Of a stretch of DNA of 64,000 nt, positions 22,190-32,620 are shown piece by piece; position 1 is the first letter of the stretch, and every line of letters starts with the position of its first letter. A program made the translations under genes and the position numbers. The notes beneath the pieces are model-generated. The model was not told the origin of the DNA. It was given only the letters and a program-made list of their open reading frames with translations, and made no database searches. The DNA comes from Megaustenia siamemsis. Taxonomy: Eukaryota; Mollusca; Gastropoda; Stylommatophora; Ariophantidae. The stretch spans positions 76,941,712 to 77,005,711 of the forward strand of contig JAVIAB010000051.1 of the NCBI GenBank assembly GCA_032433765.1. Reading direction: 5' to 3'.

Positions 22190-22560
22190 TATCGTGCCTG
22201 CTGGCGTAGGTGATCATGTATCTCCACAATTTTCGATCTCGACATTTATTTATCATTTCTGTTGGAAAGAGAGATCGCGGACGACAAAGAGAGAAAATAC
22301 TGGATAACTTGGTGTCAAGACATGGAAAACAGTCAACAACAGAACTGATACGATGTACTGTAGATAGAAGATTGTGGAAGGACATGATCGCATACGCCAA
22401 CCGGTATGGCACATGCTAATGATGATTGTCGAAAATGGATTGCACAGTATCTTCCGCATTTTCTGGAAAGCTGCTTTTGCCTGAGCCATTCTGCGTCTCA
22501 CCTCTGTTGTACATCTACCAATGAGGTTAACAATGTTCCCATATATCTAAATTCATTTTA
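22190..22560. mobile_element. Mosaic of LINE-X (minus) and LINE-Y (plus) ends
   Basis: 22190-22258 is the reversed 3' end of LINE-X (GGCGTAGGTGATCATGT, CACAATTTTCGATCTC). 22264-22436 is the plus-strand 3' end of LINE-Y (GAGAGATCGCGGACGAC, GTCAACAACAGAACTGATAC, CGGTATGGCACATG, ATGATGAT-type tail). 22437-22560 is an internal LINE-X piece, minus strand (ATGGCTCAGGCAAAAGCAGC on the element strand). A large middle part of LINE-X is missing at the junctions, so this is a rearranged cluster and not a clean nest. Confidence 0.75.
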
Positions 22561-23290
22561 ATAATAATAATAATAAGATCACATATGACACATTTGAGAG
22601 TTTCGGGAGTGCAATATTCAATTTTCAACCACATACGTTTTTACATTTTCAATTACAGCCTCTTCTAATCGCGTTGAATGTATAACACAGGAAGTGCTTA
22701 TCTTCCAGGAGAGACACAAATGATCAAATCAACTACTAAAGTATATGATTAACAAATGTGGACAGGATTCCTATATCAACTCTGAACCAATGTCGGCAGA
22801 TGCACATGCTAAGTGCAGTCAACAAAAACAGAACAAGACGAAACTGAAACTAAATTTTCTGCGCTGAAGGGGGCGTATGTTTGAAACATGCCTCTAATAT
22901 TATGACCCCTAGTGTGTGAGTGATGGAAATGAGCAATCTGTGTGTAGCGAAAATGACGCAATGGCATGTTTTTAAAACGCGTGTTAGTCGCTATCAGTGA
23001 TTTGAGACGAGGCAGACTTCCGTAAGCTGCGCGTGTGCATTAGATTCAGTTTCAAATTAGGAAAAAATGGCTACAGAATTCTATGAAATGTGGAAGCCTT
23101 TTGGGGAACAGGCTGCGAACTGTTCAAGTTATTTGAGTGGTTTTCCCGGTTTGGGAAGGGGGGTATAGATTTCAGCTACATGCATATGATCTTTGCTTTC
23201 AAATCTATGAAGTGACTTAAGGAATTGTTGTGATAATGAAAGGAATTTGAGAACTAGTCATTTGCAAGCAACATGTGCAATCTAACCAAC
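22561..23290. other. Unassigned sequence with (AAT)n
   Basis: A short AATAATAAT run lies at about 22558-22576. The rest has no recognised feature. Confidence 0.4.
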
Positions 23291-23302
23291 CAGAATAATT
23301 AA

Positions 23303-23513
23303 AATAAAAAAATAAAGTACCCCCGTCACGCCAAGTGGCGTATAGGGAATATGGTGTTAGTGACCATCAATTTTACAGATCGTCGGCACATGATTTATGG
23401 GGTAATATGGTCGGTATTACGCCCGTGCCGCTTTACTTTCCCAGAAAAAAATCAGGTACCCATTAAAGGCTTGGTGAACCGGAAGCCGTTGGTTGTGATC
23501 GAACCCTACCACT
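23303..23513 (-). mobile_element. SINE A, 5'-truncated, with TSD
   Basis: The copy is flanked by a perfect 11-bp duplication, AGAATAATTAA, at 23292-23302 and 23514-23524. On the minus strand it begins just 5' of the B-box-like stretch, so the A box is lost. The body and the GTACTTTA-type 3' end are well preserved. Confidence 0.9.
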
Positions 23514-23524
23514 AGAATAATTAA

Positions 23525-24200
23525 CGATTACGATAAAAGGGCCAGCTGTATTGTCAGGCACAAATGTTCGCATCATAATCAAAAGGTATTCGTTTCAAAC
23601 GGTTTAGAACTCCCAGGTTTAATTTTTATGGCGATCTGAGATCTCAAGATATGTCAGACATAGTATTAGACGTAGTAGTAGACATAGTCTTATCTTATCA
23701 GAGACGGATTGTAAAAAAGGGTGGGGTGAGGTACTTATTCAATTTGTATCAAATCTGAACCCAGACAAAAGAAGATAAGAAGGAATGTGTTGTAAGATGC
23801 GGACGGGGCCAAATTTATCTGCTAAAAAAAGTACAATTCCTGCTATCTTCAAAATGAAGAAAATTTCTGGGAGGGTTTTATGTTGAAGATACATAGCTCG
23901 TGCTCTGTGCTGCAAATATGTCTGTGTTATTAGGAAAAAGAATGGATACTGTCTAAGTATAGTGACGATGGTCCTGAGACAAAAACAATCAACTGTTAAG
24001 ATTTATCAACAGTAGCATAACAACGAATCGTTAACATTTACCAACAATAAAACATGAAAAATACAATAACATTTAACAAGAATATAACAAGAAAAATACG
24101 CTAACATTTATCAAGAACAGCACAACAATGCACAGTGAAGTTTAGCCTCTGACCTCTCTATAGAAGGCAAACACGGTGGCAGCATTTGTCTAGAAGGGAT
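23525..24200. other. Unassigned sequence with a weak degenerate repeat
   Basis: Between 23990 and 24130 phrases such as ACATTTACCAACAATA and AACATTTAACAAGAATATAA recur roughly every 40 bp. No gene is visible. Confidence 0.4.
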
Positions 24201-24204
24201 AATC

Positions 24205-24860
24205 TTTATTATCATCAAGTACCATGCCTGCCGGCGTAGGTGATCATGTCTCTCCACAACTTTCGATCTCCTCAGTTATTTACCATTTCTGTTGTTGACC
24301 TTCTGCGAAGCCATTCTCTTCAGCTGTATGGTTTATCTTTTCTCTTTACTTCACTCTATCTCATCCTCCCTCAACTTTCCCACTTGCCAGAATATATTCA
24401 ACCTGTTCAATTTTCATTGCAGGGTTAAAATATGATGAAGTTTTCTCCCTAATATTGGAAATTAGCTCTCTTTTTGCTTTGACCTCTTTTAGAACATTTT
24501 CATTACTCTTCTTAGCTTTCTATTGTAATCTCAGCACTCTTCTGTAAACCACATTTCTACAGCCTCCATTGAAAAGAGCTCTTTTTCTTGTTTCATTGTT
24601 AAAAATGGATTGCACAGTATCTTCCTCATTTTTTTTAAAGCTGCTTTTGCATGAACCATTCTGCGTCTCACCTTTTGTGTGCCATCTACTATCTGAGGTT
24701 AACATTGTTCCCAGATATTTATATTCATTTAACTGTTTTAATATTGTTCCTTGTTGTCTGTATTATTCATTGCGGTGATGTCTTTTTATTTCTTGCTACC
24801 ATTACCTTTGTCTTTTTGCTGTAAAGGCTAAGTCCTTTATTATTGTTTTTGTCAGTTCAG
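24205..24860 (-). mobile_element. LINE-X 3' part, minus strand
   Basis: The plus strand opens with ATCATCAAGTACCATGCC, the reversed tail of LINE-X. It proceeds through reversed C-terminal motifs and the thumb region (MVHAKAALKK-like, the YLGTLL region) as far as about 24860. A stretch encoding the YGCESWTIGQQTRKS region is deleted near 24560. Frames are broken throughout. Confidence 0.8.
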
Positions 24861-24896
24861 GTAATTTTACCTGCTACATATGCAGTAAACAGTACA

Positions 24897-25100
24897 ACCT
24901 GCGGATGCCCAGCTGTCTTGCAGGTATGCTCGGGAGAGTAAAAGGCTAAGGGAGGTTTCCCTAAAGAAAAACAACTCCATTGTCTTGTGTGTGACATTTT
25001 AATCAGAGGCTAGCGGAGTCGACCGTAAACAAACTAACGGAAGGCAACAGAAAACCACCGTCGTAACTTCGTTGTATAATCATTGGTCGGCACAATTATA
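24897..25100 (+). mobile_element. LINE-X 5' leader fragment
   Basis: GAGGCTAGCGGAGTCGACCG, AAACAAACTAACGGAAGGC and AACAGAAAACCACCGTCGTA match the first 150 bp of the TSD-bounded LINE-X copy at 36119-38254. This suggests the segment is the 5' untranslated region of the same family. Upstream sequence (AAAACAACTCCATTGTCTTG) may belong to a longer leader. Confidence 0.55.
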
Positions 25101-25629
25101 GGATTCCCGGTAACAACGTTAAAGGGGATTCCAAAGGAATACCGTCGTTCGGTAGGGGAAGTCATGTCCTACAGATGATAGCAGATCGTCATCCAATTAC
25201 TGTAAGCAAGATATAAAACAGACGCTGAAAATATGAACTTGGAACGTAAGTAGGGATAATAGTTTTGTTTTATTCTAGCTTAAAACAAATGAGGGACAAT
25301 GGAATGTTTACAGTACTTGGAACAATCTACAAACAACAGAAAGCACAGAGAACAATAGACAGCCTAGAATCGTGAACACATGCTCATCGACACAACGCTT
25401 TGGCACGAGACATCTGGACTTTAGCACACTGCTAGCTAAGCAATCTTAAAAGACTGTTATCACTTGCGACGTGTCATTCCGTGACTAGAGCATGAGGTTA
25501 CAACAATTCGAGAATCATTTTATTCTCTGGAATGATGGAATAAGATCGTTATCTTTGTTTGCGTTATCTCGATGATTACTACTCTAACTGGACCAACTCT
25601 GAAAAGGTGGTAAGTAGACTAAAGTTGAG
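25101..25629. other. Unassigned sequence
   Basis: No feature is supported. Confidence 0.35.
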
Positions 25630-25812
25630 TTGTTTTGTGGTGTGGTGTGTTGTGTTGTGGTGTGTTGTGTTGTGTTGTGTTGTGTGGTGTGTGTGTTGTG
25701 GTGTGGTGTGGTGTGTTGTGTTGTGGTGTGTTGTGGTGTGTTGTGTTGTGGTGTGTTGTGGTGTGGTGTGTTGTGGTGTGTTGTGTTGTGGTGTGTTGTG
25801 TTGTGGTGTGCA
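25630..25812. repeat. (TGTTG/TGTGG)n GT-rich microsatellite
   Basis: Pentamers TGTGG and TGTTG alternate irregularly. The plus strand has no A or C until the end, and apparent Cys/Val ORFs are compositional. The motif is not the animal telomere repeat TTAGGG. Confidence 0.9.
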
Positions 25813-26400
25813 GCAAGTAGCGATCTCGGATCAACAAATCCGACCTCATTACGGCATCTTTCCTTAAGTCGATATCAACTTGATCAGACTTCCAGAGCTG
25901 TCACGAATCGGTGACGTAGAAACTCAATCAGTTCTCATTCGCTGATCACGACGCCAATAGTCAGTTATAAGTCACCAGTTATTTTGAAGTCAGTGACTGT
26001 TAAGCAGACGCATGGCGTTTACAGAAATTTATTGTCAATGAAACTTTATAAGATTGAAGTCGATAACAAGGGCCACAGATTCCGCTCCGTATATGATGTA
26101 TGTGAAAATCAGTACCACTTGTCCCTTTTACGTATGCAGCTCTCTATCTACAGACTGTATATAAAAGCAAAACCTGTGCCAGGCATTAACACCAATAAAT
26201 AAGGATAAGAGAAACGCTATGTATATATATATATATATATATGTGTGCGTGCATTTGTGCGTGTCTCTCACTCTCTCGTAAGCTGTGAAATATATTGGCG
26301 GATCGAAATTAATGTTACAGATCTAAGGGAGTAATTACTTGTAATAACTACCAGGTCATAATTGTGTGGGCCAATATCTATAACATGCTGCTAATTTTTG
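25813..26400. other. Unassigned sequence with an (AT)n tract
   Basis: An AT run lies at 26221-26242. A 72-codon plus-strand ORF at 25984-26202 has no recognisable motif. Confidence 0.35.
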
Positions 26401-26410
26401 TTTGCATAAA

Positions 26411-26551
26411 ATGGGACCAAGACGCCGGAAGGCGCATGAACTGAAAGCGATCAGCGACTCACTGACTGTTGGCGTCTGGACCAGTAAACCAGAACTGATA
26501 AGGATCCTACACCACCTCCCAGCAGAGGCCGTTACGGAACCAGACTAGATA
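26411..26551 (+). CDS. Short unknown ORF, 46 codons (weak)
   Basis: ATG at 26411 opens a 46-codon frame ending TAG, with the phrases SDSLTVGVWTSKPEL and LHHLPAEAVTEPD. Codon third positions are richer in G/C than the surroundings. I do not recognise it. Because it is followed directly by a core SINE remnant, it may be part of a larger repeated element and not a host gene. Confidence 0.2.
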
Positions 26552-26599
26552 GTCTGACCAAGTATGCACTCAAAAACGCCACGCCCAAGTTTAGATAAG

Positions 26600-26790
26600 C
26601 CGACAGATCATTTTCATTGCACAAAGGACAAATTCAAAGTGTTCAGATCCCTTCCTCAACACGCTACCCAGTATGATGCACACCCGCCATACACAAGTGA
26701 ATGCTCTGAAGACCACTTCAGCTCTGATGCATGAACTCCGTAGCACCAGCGGAGACCTAGCCCGTAAAATCTCCTTAGCTGCCTCTTTCG
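26600..26790 (-). mobile_element. Core SINE, subfamily D2, diverged copy
   Basis: It aligns with 1079-1290 through CATTGCACAA, TTCAGATCCC, GAACTCCGTA and CTCCTTAGCTGCCTCTT. The last is the reversed core. The element's 5' end runs into, and supplies the first unit of, the 52-bp array. Confidence 0.6.
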
Positions 26791-27420
26791 ACATATTTTG
26801 GAGGAGACAGCGGTTCTATTCTTCTTTGACCATGCTAAAGAATCATGTTTTGGAGGAGACAACGGTTCTATTCTTCTTTGACCATGCTAAAGAATCATGT
26901 TTTGGAGGAGACAGCGGTTCTATTCTTCTCTGACCATGCTAAAGAATCATGTTTTGGAGGAGACAGCGGTTCTATTCTTCTCTGACCATGCTAAAGAATC
27001 ATGTTTTGGAGGAGACAACGGTTCTATTCTTCTTTGACCATGCTAAAGAATCATGTTTTGGAGAGACAGCAGGTTCTATTCTTCTTTGACCATGCTAAAG
27101 AATCATGTTTTGGAGGAGACAACGGTTCTATTCTTCTCTGACCATGCTAAAGAATCATGTTTTGGAGAGACAGCGGTTCTATTCTTCTCTGACCATGCTA
27201 AAGAATCATGTTTTGGAGGAGACAGCGGTTCTATTCTTCTCTGACCATGCTAAAGAATCATGTTTTGGAGGAGACAGCGGTTCTATTCTTCTTTGACCAT
27301 GCTAAAGAATCATGTTTTGGAGGAGACAGCGGTTCTATTCTTCTCTGACCATGCTAAAGAATCATGTTTTGGAGGAGACAGCGGTTCTATTCTTCTCTGG
27401 CCATGCTAAAGAATCATGTT
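26789..27420. repeat. 52-bp minisatellite seeded from a core SINE
   Basis: About 12 units contain TTTTGGAGGAGACAGCGGTT, CTATTCTTC and ACCATGCTAAAGAATCATG. Variation is limited to AGC/AAC, CTTT/CTCT and a few 1-2-bp indels. Confidence 0.95.
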
Positions 27421-27463
27421 TTGTATCGAAAGCTGTAGATATCGGAGCTTAGTGATAATAAAA

Positions 27464-28290
27464 CAACGTCATCAAAATCATCACCTACCGTGTCTGCTGG
27501 AGTTCACGATCGTGTCTCTCCACAACTCTCTATTTCTACAATTGTCTAACATCTTACTCCAGGAAAAACCACCCAACTGGACTACCGACGTTCGGACAAC
27601 CCGTGTTCGATTCCCGCAGGGAGCAGTGTGAATTGTACTTGTGGGTGAAAAAAAAATACCTCCACGGTCGACCCAGGCGTTGGCAGAAATGGGTACCAGG
27701 GTATTACCCTGAGAAGGTGAGTAATGTCGCCTCGCATCGTGAGTTTCGATGCTTGAAGCGACACTATACAGAAATCACCGAACATTTCTGGATAGGCGGC
27801 CGAGCACATATGGGTGGAAACTTGCGTGCTAAGACGCCGGTTCAAGTCTCGTACTTTACCTTTACCTTCCTCCCTTAACTTTACATGTTATGTTAAAATC
27901 AATTGTTAACTTCTCACTGCATAACAAAAACGAATGACTGCTTTCTCCTGATCGAGGTAATGCATTTCATTTTTTTATTTTTTTGCTTTGACCTCTATCA
28001 GAATGTCTTTGATACTATATTTAGTTGCCCGTGGTATTATCGATATTTTTCTGCACATCCACATACTGTAGCCGCCAACTATTTTCTTGTGTGTTGTCTA
28101 ATTACCCAATATTCGCTTCCATGCGTAAAGAATCTACAATGAAGAATTCTTCTTTCTTATTTTATTTCTTATAAAAAAAATAGTTACATATCTTTCTCAT
28201 TCATTGCAATGCCGCATTTGCCTGATCTGTTCTGTACATCGTCTTTAGAGCGCAGATTGCGCAGAATTAATTTCTTTTAAAGGTGGATAT
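27464..28290 (-). mobile_element. Old LINE-X-like copy interrupted by SINE C
   Basis: 27464-27560 is the reversed 3' end (GATCGTGTCTCTCCACAACT). 27870-28290 continues with reversed C-terminal sequence (TTTGCTTTGACCTCTATCAG, CTGTAGCC, TTTTCTTGTGTGTTGTCTAA). The two parts join across the SINE C copy at 27563-27868, which therefore inserted later. Divergence from other LINE-X copies is high. Confidence 0.65.
27563..27868 (+). mobile_element. SINE C, second copy
   Basis: It matches 10170-10475 almost throughout: AACCACCC, CTACCGACGTTCGGACAACC, GTGTTCGATTCCCGCAGG, GGATAGGCGGCCGAGCACAT and CGGTTCAAGTCTCGTACTTT. The 5' ten or so bases of the full-length copy are missing. Both B-box-like motifs are closer to consensus here than in the 10-kb copy. 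Confidence 0.85.
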
Positions 28291-28861
28291 GAAAGATGAA
28301 CAGTTGCCGCGGGGTCGTGGTAGCATACAATGTATAATGAAAAAAATATATATAAGGCATTATGTTAGTTAAACGTTAGGAAAAGTAAAAACTAAATATG
28401 TAAACGTAGACATTATGCAATTAACATAGAAAGCAGCGTATTTTGACATCCTCGCGAGCTACACTGAAACAGCATGATGTGCTGACAGTACTTTGTTAAC
28501 GTAAATATACGACTCAATAGTAGACAACTCAACAGCGAGACTGGAAGTTTGAAACAGCCAGTAGAATATTCGGTATCCTATTTACTTGAGTAGAGGTGAT
28601 TGTAACCGAAGATTAAGCAGCTGAAGGAGAACGAAGAAGTAAGTAGAATAAATATTTATATGTAAACACAAAACTCGAACTATTGAAATAATCTGGATCT
28701 ATACTACTCACATTTGACGAAAAGAGCTCAACACCTTTGGGTTTCCCCAAGTGCAATTAAATCGGCTGACCAACAATCAATAAATAAGAAAACTCAACTC
28801 AGAAGCTTATCAGATGGGGAACAACGAGACAATTGTGTCTGCATACATTTCACATCGATCT
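28291..28861. other. Unassigned sequence
   Basis: No feature is supported. Confidence 0.35.
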
Positions 28862-28882
28862 CCCCCCCCCCCCCCCCCCCCC
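28862..28882. repeat. Poly(C) run, about 21 bp
   Basis: An uninterrupted C run is followed by an A-rich stretch. Length is probably unstable in sequencing. Confidence 0.9.
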
Positions 28883-29035
28883 CAAAATAAAAAAAAAACT
28901 GTGTGCTGGTTATTGCTTAGTAACGGGATCGATCACCACACAATTGAAGTAGTCGAATAATTACTTAGTCACTTTCACTAGACATGTATTAAGTATGTTC
29001 TGGTTGCATTATCTTGCTGATTAGGTTGCATTATC

Positions 29036-30487
29036 CCGAGTCTCAATGCGGCTTCAGAGCCGGGAGATCAACCAGATATGATTTTCATACTTAGACAATT
29101 GCAAGAAAAATGTCGGGAACAAAATATGCCGCTCTATATTGTCTTTGTGGATCTCACAAAGGCCTTCGACTCAGTAAACAGAAATGGGCTCAACAAGGTG
29201 TTAGAAAGCATAGGCTGCCCACCTAAATTACTTAAGCTGATTATGTCCCTTCATGAAGACATGAATGCTAAAATCTACTCTGATGGGAGTTCATCAGAGG
29301 GTTTCAGTCAACAACGGAATGAGACAGGGATGTGTCCTCGTCCCCACCCTTTTTGGTATATTTTTTGCTGCCCTCCTAAATTAAGCCTTCGAAAACAGCT
29401 CAGGAGATATTTACGTTCGCACAAGATCAGATGGCTCACTGTTCAACTTAGCACGACTAAGAGCAAAAACAAAAACAAATGTTGCCCTACTTAAAGAACA
29501 TTTATTTGTTGACGATGCAGCCCTAGTCGCTCATGGTGAAGCCATCCTACAATCCCTGATCAACAACCTGGACAAAGCATGCGACCTTTTTTCACTGTCA
29601 ATTACTATTCAGAAGACAGTAATACTAAGTCAAGGCGACATCAAACCTCTATTAATTACTCTAAAAGATTGTCCAATAGAATCAGTTCAGAAATTTACGT
29701 ATCTTAGATCCACAATTACGCCAACCACTTCTCTGGATGATGAAATAAACAACCGAACTGGTAAAGCAGCTATGACTTTCGGCAAACTCACAGAAAAGGC
29801 CTGAACAACACGAAACTAACACTAAAGACCAACCTCTTAATATATCAAACTTGTGTGCTTAGCACACTATTATATGGATCCGAAACCTGGACAACATACT
29901 CAAACCAGGAAAAAAGACGAAATGTCTTCCACATGCGATGTCTCCGCAGAATAAAGCACAGCAAATGGCAGGACAAAATAACGAACTTAACTGTCCTGCA
30001 ACGTGCTAAGACCACAACAATCATGTCAATACTCAGATGTCGAAAACTAAGATGGCTGGGGCATGTCCAACGTATGGAAGAAAAGCGCATCTCAAGGCAA
30101 ATACTATATGGCGAACTAATACACGGAAAAAGACAAATCGGCAGACCTAAACTACGAAATAAAGATATCTGTAAATCATATCTGAATGACTTCTCCATAT
30201 ATGAATATGACTGGGAACATCTGGCAAGTGATCGCACATCATGGAGAGCATGGTATAACATCATTTGAGACTGTGCTAAGGCAAAACTTAGAAGAGAAAA
30301 GATTCATGAAAAAGGATGGAAAACCCTTAGAAACCAGTGGGGCCTGACTTGTTCATTATGTGAACGCGTGTGTTTGTCAAACATTGGTAGACTTAGCCAC
30401 AAGAGAAGCTGTTCGACAAAAACAAAACTTCAAAAAAATATACAATAGCCTCCACTAGACCGTCGGACAAGATGAAAAGTACCATAC
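29036..30487 (+). mobile_element. LINE-Z: reverse transcriptase with C-terminal zinc finger
   Basis: The copy begins inside the reverse transcriptase domain (SQCGFRAG). It shows motif A FVDLTKAFDSVNR (about 29140-29180), motif B RQGCVL (about 29320), and the catalytic motif C LFVDDAALVAHGE (about 29500). YGSETWT, LRRIKHSKWQDKITN and RWLGHVQRMEE follow. After the stop at 30266 the same frame continues to GLTCSLCERVCLSNIGRLSH then KRSC, a CxxC...HxxxC finger typical of some LINE C-termini. Stops and frameshifts at about 29330, 29803 and 30266 make it a pseudogene. It sits in the minisatellite, with array sequence AGGTTGCATTATC on both sides. Confidence 0.85.
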
Positions 30488-31209
30488 AGGTTGCATTATC
30501 TTGCTGATTAGGTTGCATTATCATGCTGCTTAGGTTGCATTAATTATCTTGCTGATTAAGTTGCATTATCTTGCTGATTAGGTCGCATTATCTTGCTGAT
30601 TAGGTTGCATTATCTTGCTGATTAGGTTACATTAATTATCTTGCTGATTAGGTTGCATTATCTTGCTGATTAGGTTGCATTAATTATCTTGCTGATTAGG
30701 TTGCATTATCTTGCTGATTATGTTGCATTAATTATCTTGCAGATTAGGCTGCAATATCTTGCTGATTAGGTTGCATTAATTATCTTGCTGATTAGGTTGC
30801 ATTATCTTGCTGATTAGGTTGCATTATCTTGCTGATTAAGCTGCAATATCTTGCTGATTAGGTTGCATTAATTATCTTGCTGATTAGGCTGCAATATCTT
30901 GCTGATTAGGTTGCATTATCTTGCCGATTAGGTTGCATTATCTTGCTGATCAGGTTGCATTAATTATTATCTTTCTGATTAGGTTGCATTATCTTGCTGA
31001 TTATGTTGCATTATCTTGCTGATTAGATTGCATTATACTGCTGATTAGATTGCATTATCTTGCTACTTAGGCTGCATTATCTTGCTGATTAGGCCTGGAT
31101 TATCTTGCTTCTAAAGTTGCATTAATTATCTTGCTGATTAGGTTGCATTACCTTGCTGATTCGGTTGCATTATCTTACTGCTTAGGTTGCATTAATTATC
31201 TTTCTGATT

Positions 31210-31552
31210 CTTCTTCTTTTACCTTTCAGCTCCATGTGGAGTATAGGTCTTCAACAAACACTTTCCAAGTCGTTCTGTTTCTTGCCATACTTTTAAGATC
31301 ATTCCATGTCTTCCCCATCATATTCATATCTGCTTCTGTCTGTCTTTTCCAAGAATTTCTTGGTCTTCATCCTTGTCTTTTCCCCTGGGGATTCCAAAAA
31401 AGGGCCTGTTGAGTAATACTCTCAGTTGGCTTTTGCAGTGTGTGTCCTATCCAGCGCATCGTCTTCGCTGTATCTCTTTATCCACTGGTATATTTCCATA
31501 ATTCTATGTTAGTGATTTTGTCCTGCCATTTCCATCCTTTTATTCTGCGTTA
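31210..31552 (-). mobile_element. LINE-W 3' end inserted in the minisatellite
   Basis: The plus strand opens with CTTCTTCTTTTACC (reversed AAG-type tail) and CAGCTCCATGTGGAGTATAG. It ends at TTTATTCTGCGTT, after which the 22/26-bp array resumes. It is about 343 bp and strongly 5'-truncated. Confidence 0.9.
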
Positions 31553-32620
31553 GCTGATTAGGGTTGCATTAATTATTTTGCTGCTTAGGTTGCATTATCT
31601 TGCTGATTAGGTTGCATTAATTATCTTGCTGATTAGACTGCATTATCTTGCTGATCAGATTGCATTATCTTGTTGATTAGGTTGCATTATCTTGCTGATT
31701 AGATTGCATTAATTATCTTGCTGACTAGGTTGCATTAATTATCTTGCTGATTAGGTTGCATTAATTATCTTGCTGATTAGGTTGCATTATCTTGCTGTTT
31801 AGGTTACATTAATTATCTTGCTGATTAGGTTGCATCAATTATCTTGCTGATTAGGTTGCATTAATTATCTTAATGATTAGGTTGCATTAATTATCTTGCT
31901 GGTTAGACTGCATTATCTTGCTGATTAGGTTGCATCAATTATCTTGCTGTTTAGGTTACATTAATTATCTTGCTGATTAGGTTGCATTATCTTGCTGATT
32001 AGGTTGCATCAATTATCTTGCTGATTAGGTTGCATTAATTATCTTGCTGATTAGGTTGCATTATCTTGCTGTTTAGGTTGCATCAATTATCTTGCTGTTT
32101 AGGTTACATTAATTATCTTGCTGATTAGGTTGCATTATCTTGCTGATTAGGTTGCATCAATTATCTTGCTGATTAGGTTGCATCAATTATCTTGCTGATT
32201 AGGTTGTATTAATTATCTTGCTGATTAGGTTGCATTATCTTGCTGTTTAGGTTGCATCAATTATCTTGCTGTTTAGGTTACATTAATTATCTTGCTGATT
32301 AGGTCGCATTAATTATCTTGCTGATTAGGTTGCATTATCTTGCTGTTAATGTTACATTAATTATCTTGCTGATTAGACTGCATTATCTTGCTGATTAGGT
32401 TGCATCAATTATCTTGCTGATTAGGTTGCATCAATTATCTTGCTGACTAGGTTGCATTAATTATCTTGCTGATTAGGTTGCATTATCTTGCTGTTTAGGT
32501 TGCATCAATTATCTTGCTGTTTAGGTTACATTAATTATCTTGCTGATTAGGTTGCATTATCTTGCTGATTAGGTTGCATCAATTATCTTGCTGATTAGGT
32601 TGCATTACCTTGCTGATTAT

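Larger units (their letters stand above)
29002..32620. repeat. 22/26-bp minisatellite, interrupted by two LINEs
   Basis: Units GGTTGCATTATCTTGCTGAT (22 bp with TA) alternate with 26-bp units carrying an extra AATT. Array parts are 29002-29035, 30488-31209 and 31552-32620, separated by LINE-Z and LINE-W. TGTTTAGG and TTACATT variants recur in blocks of about 174 bp in the last kilobase. Confidence 0.95.

Noticed and set aside
25630..25812. Telomeric repeat, because of GT-rich composition.
   Set aside because: Pentamers TGTTG/TGTGG do not match TTAGGG or another known animal telomere motif, and the tract is internal.
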